A stretch of 23,216 nt of DNA from a virus: positions 1 to 23,216 of the IMG/VR virus record IMGVR_UViG_3300032116_001346, one strand, 5' to 3'. The position numbers and the translations under genes are program-made. This document shows positions 5,834 through 13,866 of this stretch, one piece after another. The notes beneath the pieces were generated by a model. It was given only the letters and a program-made list of their open reading frames with translations. It was not told the DNA's origin and made no database searches. The first letter of the stretch is position 1; each line of letters starts with the position of its first letter.

Positions 5834-6843
5834 CCCAAGGGGCGCGCGTTGCGACGCTGCAGCGCGTCCCGGAGGGCCTTTTCGTCCGCATTCATCCCGC
5901 CGAACAGCCCGCTGTTTCTCGGCTGCAGCACGCTGGCGTTGAAAGTCGCATTGGGCGGGACGGCGTAGCCGCGCTTGGCCATGATCCCCGCAAGATCATC
6001 AAAGGTCATGCCGTAGTTCTGTAGCAGCATCTTCACGCCGGGGTCGTTGGCCAGAAGACGCTCGTAAGCTCCGGCAGGAACCTCCGGCGCAGTGTTGGCC
6101 GCTGCCCCCATTCGCTCCCTGACCACACCAAGCAACCTGTCGGCTGTGCCGATTACAGCATCCTCTGGGCTCATTTGCGCGCCCCGGTTGATCAGGTCTT
6201 GCTGTTGCATGGAGCGCCGGCCTCGTTCGATCGCTTCGCTTTCGCGGGCCATGCGGGCGGGAGCCCATGGGTCGGCTTCCGGCGCGATGCGTCCACCATT
6301 CCCGGCCGGGATCATGCCGGGGTTCTCCCGTTTGATTGCAGCGTAGGACTGGTAAGTCAACGCCGGGGGCGCGTTCTGCGCGGTGCTCATGATTTCTGAA
6401 TGGCGCGCCGCTGCGGCCTGCTGTTGCGTATTTGCCAATTCACGCGCGAGGGCTTCCCGTGTCCGTGTCGCCGCAAGCTCCGGCATGTCGCCACTGTAGC
6501 GCAGCCATCTCCCAACGCCGGAACCAGCGCGCCCTAGCGCCGACAGCGGCATGCCGGTCGGTCCCATGGCGTCGCCCGTAGCGCTCAGTGCGGCCCCCAA
6601 TCTTGCCACCGCGTCAAATGCCGCGCCGCTAGGGTTGTAGTAAGCGTGCCGCAGGTACATCATAACCGGGTCGCCGGAAACGTCGATAGGACGTTCCGGC
6701 GTCGGGTACGGGTTTGCGCCCACATCTGCAGCACCGCTGGCCGGCACTCGGGGCTTGCCGTCCGGGTCAAACGCTCGCGTCGGCATCCCGCTGAGCTGCG
6801 CTGCCAGCGCCTGCGCTTCGGAGGGGCTGAGTGGTTGAGCCAT
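5815..6843 (-). CDS. Probable ejection/internal virion protein (third of three)
   Basis: This 342-residue protein starts MAQPLSPSEAQALAAQLSGM. The first ~60 residues are Pro-rich (PYPTPERPIDVSGDP). A helical Ala/Gly-rich part follows (about 70-165), then a charged stretch with many Arg/Glu/Gln (about 190-225), and a C-terminal helical part ending LRDALQRRNARPLGQGDVF. It has no signal peptide and no enzyme motif. Its start directly follows the stop of the 721-residue protein (TAAATG), so the two are translationally coupled. Three consecutive long helical proteins after the tail genes are typical of the internal proteins that short-tailed phages eject ahead of their DNA to bridge the cell envelope. 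The assignment rests on position, size and composition. Confidence 0.6.
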   Translation of the reverse strand: MAQPLSPSEAQALAAQLSGMPTRAFDPDGKPRVPASGAADVGANPYPTPERPIDVSGDPVMMYLRHAYYNPSGAAFDAVARLGAALSATGDAMGPTGMPLSALGRAGSGVGRWLRYSGDMPELAATRTREALARELANTQQQAAAARHSEIMSTAQNAPPALTYQSYAAIKRENPGMIPAGNGGRIAPEADPWAPARMARESEAIERGRRSMQQQDLINRGAQMSPEDAVIGTADRLLGVVRERMGAAANTAPEVPAGAYERLLANDPGVKMLLQNYGMTFDDLAGIMAKRGYAVPPNATFNASVLQPRNSGLFGGMNADEKALRDALQRRNARPLGQGDVF

Positions 6844-9009
6844 TTATCGGCCCTCCCTGCGGTCGGACTGCATCAGATAGCGCGCAAGCGCTGCCGTGGC
6901 ACTGCCGGCGGCACCGGCAGCAGGGAGCGTAGCGCGCACGGGCTCCTCGGCCCGCGTCAAAACACCTGCTTGCCCGCGCATGCGGGCAAGATGCTGAGCA
7001 ATCTGGGCGGTGTCGCTCATCGGTGTTGTCAAGATAGCCGCCATCGGCCGGTCTCGGCGCTCCGTGACCAACTGCGTCGCCCGCTGTAGCAACCAATTCC
7101 GCACACCTCCGGCGTTGGCGTTCCCTACCGCCGCCATCAAGCCGGTTTCGGTCTGCATTTGCTGCTGCGCCACCCCCCGGCGATGCGTGGCGCTGTTGGC
7201 CATCATGCGTTGCGACGCTTCCGCAACCCGCTGGTCTCGCACCGCGCGCGTAAAGGTGATGGCTGCCTCCGGCCCGAACAAGGCGCGGATCATGTTGCGG
7301 TTATGGTCATTTGCAAACAGCTTGGAGACGGCGTGCGTATCCCCGAGATCGTCGAGCTTGTCGTAAAGCTTCTGAAGGAAGTGAATGCGCACGATGTTTT
7401 GAGCTTCAGGCGCGAGCCGATCGAACTCGCGGATCTGCTCGCGAAATCGCGGCCCGGCTTTGGTCGCGAAGGCGTCGCCCAGCTCGGCGCCCATGCGCAA
7501 GAAATTCATGTCCGCCCACCGCTGATTGGCGCGCGCCCATTGGGGGCTCATGTTCGTCATGAGCCGCGTGATATGCTCGTAGACCGGCTGCACCGCGTTG
7601 ACGAGATCATCGCGTCCCTGTTGCCGGTAGCTCTGAATTTGTCCCCTGACCACGCCGCGCGCGTCCTGCAGTTGTTGCAACGTCCCCATCGCTAGCCGGC
7701 CGTTGGGCGTGTTGATGTAGAATTGATCCGTGGCGTTCCGGATGGCTCGCTCGATATCACCTGACCGTGATGCTGCGCGGTTCTCGTGCCACTGCAACAT
7801 ACGGGGAAGCCAATTTAACATCAGACTATTGTTGACTGGGCTGTTGTAAGCCTGCCGATATTCCTGGCTCCCGAGTTGCCGCGCGTTGTCGATGATGGCT
7901 TCAGCGTCCGCGATGTTGGCCGGCCGGGATGCACCGCCGCCGGGGGGCTGAGCCTGTGGACCGATGCCTTCCAACGTCTCGCGCATCGATGGCGCCAGAC
8001 GCTCCTGGCGCGTCGAAATGGCGTTGCGCACGTCCTGGGCGGACTGCGCCGCACCGTTGTTGGCGAGATAGTCAAGCTTGGCTTGGGTCGTGCTGTCCTG
8101 CACCCGCCCCAGCTCGTCGAGATCGACGTTGCGCGCCTGGCGCAAGCCCGCATTCGGCCCGCGCAATGCCGCGTCAGAGCCGGCTACGGCCGGATACTCC
8201 GCCAGCATCAAATCACTGTCGGCGTGCACGTTGCGCAACTGCCGAACTTGATTGACGGCCGTGGTTCTAGCCGCGCCTGTTTCTGTCATGATGCGGGCAA
8301 TAGTGGCCTGTTCCGCGGCCTGCACATCGCCGCGGGCTCGCACCATCTCATCTCCGAGAATGTCGAGCGTGCGTCGGTTGGTGGCTACGTTCGCACGCGA
8401 CGGCCCGGCTGCAATCTGATCGGCCAGCGCGTCGGCGCCACCCGGCAGATCGTCGCCAATGCGGCCGTAAGCGCCGGCTTCTCCCATGTTGGCCCTGGCG
8501 CGGTTGATCTGCCGCAGCCCTTCACCGGCCATCCCGATGCCGCCACCCAGCACTGCGCCCAATGTGCCGGAAACAGCCGCCTGCTGTGCCCGGTTGCCAA
8601 ATCCGTCCTCACCTTGGCCGAACCCGGTCACGGCTCCCGTTCCACCACCAATTGCCACCGCTTGGCCAATGCGCCCCGCCGCCGATGCTGCCGGGCGCAA
8701 CGCACCTCTCACGAGGCCGACTCCGGGAACGGCCATGCCGCCCGCGACTTCGCCCACAGTGGACAGGATCTTGTTGCGGTCGCGGAACGTGCGCAGGTTC
8801 TGGCGTTCGCTTTTCAGAGCTTCGTCGTAGGTCTCCGACCCCACCAGCGACCGGACGCCGGCCGCGATTTCGTCACCGAACCCGAACCCCAACCCCTGCC
8901 CAATGACGGTTTGAAACAGACCGTAGGCCGGCGAATAGTTGGAGTCATCGAGCACATAGCGCGCTTGCGGCGCTTGCTCCGGTGCGGCGTCCAGAACATA
9001 CCGGCTCAT
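6844..9009 (-). CDS. Large ejection/internal virion protein
   Basis: At 721 residues this is the longest protein of the window. An N-terminal region with a short repeat (SRYVLDAAP and ARYVLDDSN, residues ~2-22) leads to GLGFGFGDEIAAGVRSL and YDEALKSERQNLRTFR, a combination I associate with large ejected proteins of phages infecting alphaproteobacteria. Gly/Ala-rich hydrophobic stretches with glycine-zipper spacing follow (about 85-165, GGGTGAVTGFGQG and VLGGGIGMAGEG), suited to membrane insertion. The remaining ~550 residues are long polar helices. No peptidase or lysozyme active site was found. Its ATG overlaps the previous stop as ATGA. It would be packaged with the DNA and form part of the trans-envelope conduit; this is inference from architecture. 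Confidence 0.7.
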   Translation of the reverse strand: MSRYVLDAAPEQAPQARYVLDDSNYSPAYGLFQTVIGQGLGFGFGDEIAAGVRSLVGSETYDEALKSERQNLRTFRDRNKILSTVGEVAGGMAVPGVGLVRGALRPAASAAGRIGQAVAIGGGTGAVTGFGQGEDGFGNRAQQAAVSGTLGAVLGGGIGMAGEGLRQINRARANMGEAGAYGRIGDDLPGGADALADQIAAGPSRANVATNRRTLDILGDEMVRARGDVQAAEQATIARIMTETGAARTTAVNQVRQLRNVHADSDLMLAEYPAVAGSDAALRGPNAGLRQARNVDLDELGRVQDSTTQAKLDYLANNGAAQSAQDVRNAISTRQERLAPSMRETLEGIGPQAQPPGGGASRPANIADAEAIIDNARQLGSQEYRQAYNSPVNNSLMLNWLPRMLQWHENRAASRSGDIERAIRNATDQFYINTPNGRLAMGTLQQLQDARGVVRGQIQSYRQQGRDDLVNAVQPVYEHITRLMTNMSPQWARANQRWADMNFLRMGAELGDAFATKAGPRFREQIREFDRLAPEAQNIVRIHFLQKLYDKLDDLGDTHAVSKLFANDHNRNMIRALFGPEAAITFTRAVRDQRVAEASQRMMANSATHRRGVAQQQMQTETGLMAAVGNANAGGVRNWLLQRATQLVTERRDRPMAAILTTPMSDTAQIAQHLARMRGQAGVLTRAEEPVRATLPAAGAAGSATAALARYLMQSDRREGR

Positions 9010-10775
9010 CGGTTGCCCCTCGTGGCGCGCGTCAGCAGTTCATCCAGCCGGCGCAGCTGATCGCCTGACAGGCTGCCACGCTGGCCATCGTACTTCCTAA
9101 CTACGTCAATCGGTGGCAATGACGCGGCGTCCCGCTCGAATTGAGCGCGGAGCTGATCAGATGCAGCATTGCTTTCGCGCTCCATCGTTGCGCGGCGTTC
9201 CTGCGCACGAGCTGCGGGAGAGCCTGGCGCGCTTGTCGGCCCGGTCTGCTCAACGAACGGGACTAGCTGGCTGCCCCGTTTGATGAGCCGCTGGCCGGTC
9301 GCCTGATCGAAGACGCGCGCGCCCTCCGGAATCTGATCGGGCGTCGCGAACTGCGTTTGCGCCGGTTGTCCTGCCGGCTGCCCGGATGCAGCCCCAGCCG
9401 GCTGGCGCTGACCGCCCTGTGCCTGCGTAGCAGCCGCTTCGGGGAACAACGGGTTCTGCGCGCTCCATTGGGCTAGACGGTCAAAAAACCGATCGTCGAT
9501 GCGCCCCTTGTTCATGCGCGCATATTCGTTGGCAAATCGAGCTACTTCGATACTGCGCTGCGCAACTCGCTTCATGTAGCCGATGAGCATGCGATTGCCC
9601 TCCGGCGTCATGGAAAGATTGGGGTTCATGCCAACAAGGAATTGCCGATCTGAATCGCTCATTGCGCCGGGCATGCCCGCTCCGCCAGACGGGTCGCGCG
9701 CGGCAAGCGCCAGCTGGCTTGCCAGCGCCTGGAACATTTCGGCTTGTGATAGCCCGTTAGTTTGGATGCCGGCGGCACCGAGCGCCCGACGAAGCGCAAG
9801 CTCGTATTGGGTGCCGGGCCCCAGCGGCGTCCCTGACGCGATGAGATTCTCCATTACGTCGAGCATGGCCAGTTGCGATTGAGCCTTGCGCGCGCCGTCG
9901 CGAAGCTCGCCCATTTCTTTGGCAAGCCCCTTGCCAAGCTCGCTATCGTAGGCTTTCTGCCCTTCGCGGTCGGGGGACTCTGTGAGGATTTTCGTGGCCG
10001 TGTCTTTGTTGCCGAGAATTAGTGCAATGGCGGCCCGGTTGCGTCGTTCTTCTTCGATCTCTCCGATCGGGCTCATTCCACGAGCCGGCGGCGTGGGCTG
10101 CGCAGAAGGAACCGCAGCGGGCGCAGGCTCAGGCGTCGGCCCAGGCAACGGCGCGCGCGCGTCGGGAATGTCGAAGCTGCCTTGATCGGCCGGCATCGCC
10201 GAAGGGGCAGTAATGGCCGGAGCGGGCATGGCACCCGGCGGCTGGCCAGGCCCGGCTTGTGGCGCGATAAGCCCCAACGTGCGCGCCTGCGACAGCAGCT
10301 GATCACGCTCCATCTGGCTTTTGGCCTGCATCAGCTTGAGTTGCAGTTGGTGGGCTTCCTGCGCCATGCTGCGCTGCTGCCCGAACTGTGCGTTCTGCAT
10401 GCGCTCGGCGTGGCCAAACTGCCGGTTCTGCTGCTCGCGCTGGAATCCTTGGTTCATGGACGTGTTTAGGTAGCTGTCGGCCAATTGCTGGCCGCGCTGC
10501 ATGCCGAACGGGGTGGCCATCAGCGCTCCGGCCATCTGGTTCATGGGCATGCCGGATTCCATGCCCCGCTTGTAGATGTCGGCCACGGCTTGATTGCCGG
10601 CGCGCTCGCCTTCGTTGGCCTGCTGTGTCCAAGCGGCGCCGCTGCCGGCCTGGAGCACGCGCGCGAGCGCCTGCGTCCAGTGCTGTGCGGGCCCGGTGTC
10701 CGTGCCGGCGTTGAGCAGCCGCGTCCCGAGCTGCCGGCCGAACCCGACCGACTCCGGCGTCCAGTCTGTCGTCAT
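9006..10775 (-). CDS. Gln-rich helical virion protein, probable ejection protein
   Basis: This 589-residue protein starts MTTDWTPESVGFGRQ. I chose ATG 10775 because a GA-rich ribosome site (GGGGGGAAGTGAGG) precedes it; the frame stays open to 10874, but those 33 residues look non-coding. After a short helical head (RVLQAGSGAAWTQQANEGER), residues ~85-175 form a long Gln/Met/Ala coiled coil. A Pro/Ala-rich low-complexity linker (about 180-245) follows, then a helical domain (about 250-450), a second Gln/Pro-rich linker and a C-terminal charged tail (LRRLDELLTRATRGNR). The gene is first in the block after the hairpin at 10907-10934 and is followed by the 721-residue protein with an ATGA overlap. 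It is probably an internal virion protein delivered into the host. Confidence 0.7.
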   Translation of the reverse strand: MTTDWTPESVGFGRQLGTRLLNAGTDTGPAQHWTQALARVLQAGSGAAWTQQANEGERAGNQAVADIYKRGMESGMPMNQMAGALMATPFGMQRGQQLADSYLNTSMNQGFQREQQNRQFGHAERMQNAQFGQQRSMAQEAHQLQLKLMQAKSQMERDQLLSQARTLGLIAPQAGPGQPPGAMPAPAITAPSAMPADQGSFDIPDARAPLPGPTPEPAPAAVPSAQPTPPARGMSPIGEIEEERRNRAAIALILGNKDTATKILTESPDREGQKAYDSELGKGLAKEMGELRDGARKAQSQLAMLDVMENLIASGTPLGPGTQYELALRRALGAAGIQTNGLSQAEMFQALASQLALAARDPSGGAGMPGAMSDSDRQFLVGMNPNLSMTPEGNRMLIGYMKRVAQRSIEVARFANEYARMNKGRIDDRFFDRLAQWSAQNPLFPEAAATQAQGGQRQPAGAASGQPAGQPAQTQFATPDQIPEGARVFDQATGQRLIKRGSQLVPFVEQTGPTSAPGSPAARAQERRATMERESNAASDQLRAQFERDAASLPPIDVVRKYDGQRGSLSGDQLRRLDELLTRATRGNR

Positions 10776-10837
10776 GGCCTCACTTCCCCCCGAGCAGCCG
10801 CGTAAAAGACGACGCCAAATTCCTGTGGCGTGGTCAT
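10772..10837 (-). CDS. Possible 21-codon leader ORF ahead of the ejection block
   Basis: ATG 10837 opens a 21-codon frame (MTTPQEFGVVF at its start) whose TGA overlaps the ATG of the 589-residue protein as ATGA, the same junction type as most genes here. The two proteins both begin MTT. The ribosome site upstream is weak (AAGG about 20 bases away). It may be a small coupled gene or a leader peptide, or it may be chance. The short length gives no domain information. Confidence 0.35.
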   Translation of the reverse strand: MTTPQEFGVVFYAAARGEVRP

Positions 10838-10906
10838 GTTGACTTAATGCAGGTACCTTGATACTAGACAGCACCCGACGTGATTGACGGGCTCGACTTG
10901 AGATCG

Positions 10907-10934
10907 AAACGGCGCTGGTGGCTCAGCGCCGTTT
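10907..10934 (-). terminator. Perfect inverted repeat, probable intrinsic terminator (bidirectional)
   Basis: AAACGGCGCT (10907-10916) pairs perfectly with AGCGCCGTTT (10925-10934) across an eight-base loop. It begins 11 bases after the stop of the minus-strand gene that ends at 10945. The stem is GC-rich, with A residues on one side and T residues on the other, the shape of an intrinsic terminator. The T-run is better on the plus strand (TTTTGCTTT) than on the minus strand (GTTTCGATC), so minus-strand termination may be partial. It separates the tail genes from the ejection block. I see no convincing promoter between it and the next gene, so read-through may supply the downstream genes. Confidence 0.6.
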
Positions 10935-10944
10935 TGCTTTAGAC

Positions 10945-11823
10945 CTACTGCATTGGCCCATATTGGCCAGGCTGCAAGGGGATCCCCTGAGCCTGCATAG
11001 CTTGAATCATGCCGGGGCTAAGCCCTCCACCTCCACCACCGCCGCCACCCAACAGCCGCGTGAACAGGCTTCCACCGACGCTTGCCCCGCCACCCACCGG
11101 AGCGCTTAGAATCGACCCACCGATGCCGGAGAGCCCGCCCAACATCGCGTTGCGCTGTTGCATCTGCTGATTGTAGACGTTGGCCTGCTGCTGATAAGCC
11201 ATGTTGTTGAGCTGGCCATAGTCCACCGTGCCGACGTTCACCCCTGGCGCGTTGACCATTTGCGGCGACGTGGTGCCCATGCCGAATTGAACGCCTGGGG
11301 ATAGCTCGCGCATTTGCTGGCCGCGCTCGTTGATGGCCTGCCCCCACGCGCCCGTCGCGAAGTTGTTGCGGGCCTCGTTCTGCTGCAGGGCTACGTCGCT
11401 CATCTGCGTGCGGAACGCCTCGCTTGACGGGTCAAACCCCTGATTGCGCAGCCGGCTTTCCGCTGCGGCTCGCATGCGCTCGTTCCGCGGGTCCATGGTC
11501 TGATCGTACATGCCAAGCGCGCGATCGATGCCGCTGGAGCCGCCGGCCTGGTCGAAATACCTATCCGCCAGCCCACCGAGCCCACCGGCCATGCGCTGGC
11601 CTGTGGCTCCCAGTTGCTGGTTGACCTGAAACACCGGATTGCCATTGGCATCTGTGCCGGACTGCGACCAGTTGACCGTGTTGCCGAACGCATCGGTCTG
11701 GTTCGGGCGATTGTAGGCCGCCTGCTGCTGCGCCGATCGCGTGTTCTCGGCGGCCTGCTGCTGACCGACCGCGGCGACGTTGATCGGTGCCGGCGCTTTA
11801 GGCGTGCGAAAGAGTGAGCCCAT
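10945..11823 (-). CDS. Tail-associated Gln/Gly-rich protein, possible tail needle or ejection protein
   Basis: This 292-residue protein starts MGSLFRTPKAPAPINVAAVG behind a good ribosome site (AGAGGA) that lies inside the end of the acetyltransferase gene (26-base overlap). Residues ~20-45 are Gln/Ala-rich, followed by TDAFGNTVNWSQSGTDANGN, a short beta-like segment, and an Asp/Arg/Gln-rich helical centre (about 100-170). The C-terminal third has a long Gln stretch (AYQQQANVYNQQMQQRNAML), Gly/Ser-rich hydrophobic segments and an uninterrupted run of nine Gly before the final SPGMIQAMQAQGIPLQPGQY. Proteins of this composition occur next to nozzle genes in short-tailed phages and are usually unnamed. 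The product is likely a virion component; its position in the particle is not known. Confidence 0.65.
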   Translation of the reverse strand: MGSLFRTPKAPAPINVAAVGQQQAAENTRSAQQQAAYNRPNQTDAFGNTVNWSQSGTDANGNPVFQVNQQLGATGQRMAGGLGGLADRYFDQAGGSSGIDRALGMYDQTMDPRNERMRAAAESRLRNQGFDPSSEAFRTQMSDVALQQNEARNNFATGAWGQAINERGQQMRELSPGVQFGMGTTSPQMVNAPGVNVGTVDYGQLNNMAYQQQANVYNQQMQQRNAMLGGLSGIGGSILSAPVGGGASVGGSLFTRLLGGGGGGGGGLSPGMIQAMQAQGIPLQPGQYGPMQ

Positions 11824-12229
11824 CGTGATTCCTCTTGAGCCACCGGCAGGCTTCCGGCGTCATGTAGAACCGAAGCGCGTCCTGGCCGCGCCCGTAGTAG
11901 TCGCGCTCGACGCCCTCGAAACGGAACGCAAACTTCGGCGCCGCCTTCTTGACGGCGCGGTTAGACTTCGCCGTGCGGATCTCGAGCCGATAGACGCCCG
12001 ACCCGAACACGCGCCCGAACATTTCGCGCCACGTGTCGTTGCTGGTCCGGCCGTACAGGTGAAGCTCGGCCGTCGTGTCGTTTTTGGCGGTCAGCACGAA
12101 CGCCCCGACCAGCACGCCGTCTCGATTGATGACGCCCATGGAGACGGACGGCTGCTGCTGCACGTGAACGCCGTAGCGAAGCGCGACCCATGCGTTCACG
12201 GTCGCGTCATGGCCAAGCACGAGATGCAT
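11798..12229 (-). CDS. GNAT-like acetyltransferase encoded between tail genes
   Basis: This 143-residue protein starts at ATG 12229, which overlaps the nozzle stop as TGATG; the frame is open to 12427 only as a shadow of the nozzle gene. The central strands (VSMGVINRDGVLVGAFVLTA) and the C-terminal pattern YRLEIRTAKSNRAVKKAAPK then FAFRFEGVERDYYG fit the second half of GNAT acetyltransferases. In that fold an Asn/Ser followed by a helix precedes a 'lGF..EG' strand. The usual acetyl-CoA loop (R/Q-x-x-G-x-G/A) is not obvious, so the CoA site may be divergent. Family members move an acetyl group from acetyl-CoA to an amine on a protein or small molecule. Related genes sit among structural genes of other phages; the substrate is unknown. 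Confidence 0.65.
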   Translation of the reverse strand: MHLVLGHDATVNAWVALRYGVHVQQQPSVSMGVINRDGVLVGAFVLTAKNDTTAELHLYGRTSNDTWREMFGRVFGSGVYRLEIRTAKSNRAVKKAAPKFAFRFEGVERDYYGRGQDALRFYMTPEACRWLKRNHDGLTLSHA

Positions 12230-13866
12230 CAGAGCGCGCCCCCGGTCTCTGCCATCACCAGAAACCCGTTGATGACGAGGCTTTCCTCCACCGACCCGTT
12301 GGCGCCCCACGTGGACGCGCCCCACGTGGCCGTGCTCCACTCGCCACCGGCAATCGACGCGTTGTAGCCGACCCGGCCGACGAACTTGATCGAACCAAAC
12401 GCCCCGATGCCGGCCATGCCGACCCAATCGCTCGACACATTGACCGAAGCGCCAAACACGCTCGTTCCGAACACGGCCGACCCGAACAAAGCTGACGTCG
12501 GCAGTGCTGAAGCTGAGCCCGGCGAGAGCAAAGACGTTTCATAGAAGTCGGTGCTAATGCCGATCTGTGGCCGGAAGGCGCCTGTTCCGGTCACAAGCGC
12601 TCGGCACTGAAGCCAGCGTTTCGTCTGCGCCGTGCCGAGCGCGGTGTAGGCGGTCTGCCCCGTGGCTGTTATAGGCTGATCGAAGTCGAGCGACCCGGTG
12701 TCCGCTTTGAACACGGAACCAGTGTTGCCGCCGAAGTAGAGGTTGTCATCATAGACCAGCCAGCAATTGGCGGTGTGGCCGTCGAACTCGCACCAAGCGC
12801 CGGTCAGCGTGTTCATGACGTACTGGCTGGATGCGCTGTTTTCAGCGCTCGGAATGTTGACGATCAGCCGCGTGCCGCGCGGATAGACGATCGCCTCCCA
12901 GCCCCACACCGACGCATACGACCGCGCCGCGCTGTTGAATGCCGGCGAGATGTTGGCCGTGAGCGCAACCCGGCCGGCCTGGCTCTGATCGACCGACAGC
13001 AGTTGCGACAGCGGGAACACGCCTTCGAGCGTGATCAGCGCCAGGTCCGCGCCGTACTTGACGAAGCATCGCCGGCCGATCGGCGCCGGGACGTCGTAGG
13101 TGCCGACCAAGGCCCACGTGTTGGCGCTAGCCGGATCGGTGCCTTGGTATAGAGCAACCTGCCCCTCCGAGGATACGAACACGGCATAGTCATCGGGCCC
13201 GGAACCACCATCACGCGACCACGTACCCATGGCCACCAAATGGCCGCCGCGCGTGAACACCGACCCGAGCGCAAACGACGTGGCCGCGCCAGCAACGGCA
13301 TCAGTCGCGAGATAGTAAGCCGTGAGGCTGTCGAGGATGGTGAACCACAGCCGCTTTTTATGGCTGTTCACGTGCACGATGCTGGTAGCCGTCACTCCGG
13401 TGAGCGATGGCGTGGCCCACACCGAGCCGTTGAAGTGCCTCGGATCATCGGCACCGTTGCAAATCCAGAGGTAATGGCCAGCGCCTGTGGTGATGTTGAC
13501 GTGCTGCCAGCGCGCGTTGTTGAGCCCCGTCAGCGCCGAACTGGCCGCCGTCGAGGCCGTTGTCACGTCGTAGATCGCCGCGCCTGATGCCGCGAACATC
13601 TTCGACGATGCTGGGCCTCTCCACGCCATCAGGCTCTCAACGGGCGACGTATCCGTGCCGACGTCATAGGCGTGCCGGACGTAGCCGCGGCGGATCTCGC
13701 CGTAACCGGGGCGCGGGAACCAGTTCTTGAGCTGAACCGCCCGATCTTCCGGCATGGCCGACAGCGGCGACGCAGCGTCCCAGCCGCCCACCGGGAACGG
13801 CAGCGGACGGGTCCGGGCGACGGGGCGACGTTTGGCGTTGGGGCGGAGCGGTGCGCGCTGCAGCAT
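12229..13866 (-). CDS. Tail nozzle protein (beta-propeller type, P22 gp10/SU10-like)
   Basis: This protein is 545 residues from ATG 13866, which overlaps the adaptor stop as TGATG; an in-frame TTG at 13881 is the alternative. After a basic, Pro/Arg-rich N-terminus comes FPVGGWDAASPLSAMPEDRA and LKNWFPRPGYGEIRRGY, a strong signature of proteins forming the tail hub or nozzle below the adaptor in short-tailed phages. The body is a series of Gly-, Trp- and aromatic-rich beta strands (about 55-420) consistent with a beta-propeller. The C-terminal part carries FG/WG repeats (ALFGSAVFGTSVFGAS, ATWGASTWGANG). The protein would plug or extend the portal channel. The order adaptor then nozzle matches that arrangement. 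The name is by homology of pattern. Confidence 0.82.
   Translation of the reverse strand: MLQRAPLRPNAKRRPVARTRPLPFPVGGWDAASPLSAMPEDRAVQLKNWFPRPGYGEIRRGYVRHAYDVGTDTSPVESLMAWRGPASSKMFAASGAAIYDVTTASTAASSALTGLNNARWQHVNITTGAGHYLWICNGADDPRHFNGSVWATPSLTGVTATSIVHVNSHKKRLWFTILDSLTAYYLATDAVAGAATSFALGSVFTRGGHLVAMGTWSRDGGSGPDDYAVFVSSEGQVALYQGTDPASANTWALVGTYDVPAPIGRRCFVKYGADLALITLEGVFPLSQLLSVDQSQAGRVALTANISPAFNSAARSYASVWGWEAIVYPRGTRLIVNIPSAENSASSQYVMNTLTGAWCEFDGHTANCWLVYDDNLYFGGNTGSVFKADTGSLDFDQPITATGQTAYTALGTAQTKRWLQCRALVTGTGAFRPQIGISTDFYETSLLSPGSASALPTSALFGSAVFGTSVFGASVNVSSDWVGMAGIGAFGSIKFVGRVGYNASIAGGEWSTATWGASTWGANGSVEESLVINGFLVMAETGGAL

Noticed and set aside
7876-9060. 394-codon plus-strand open frame
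   Set aside because: Antisense to the large ejection protein; its product is rich in Arg, His and Cys with no coherent domains, and no ribosome site. High GC produces long antisense frames.
10776-10874. 33-residue N-terminal extension of the 589-residue protein
   Set aside because: It lies in the gap after the terminator-like hairpin, contains Cys/Arg-rich non-conserved-looking residues, and ATG 10775 has a strong ribosome site.
12302-12329. 13-base tandem direct repeat separated by two bases
   Set aside because: It encodes the repeated TWGA units at the end of the nozzle protein and is explained by protein sequence, not by a DNA element.
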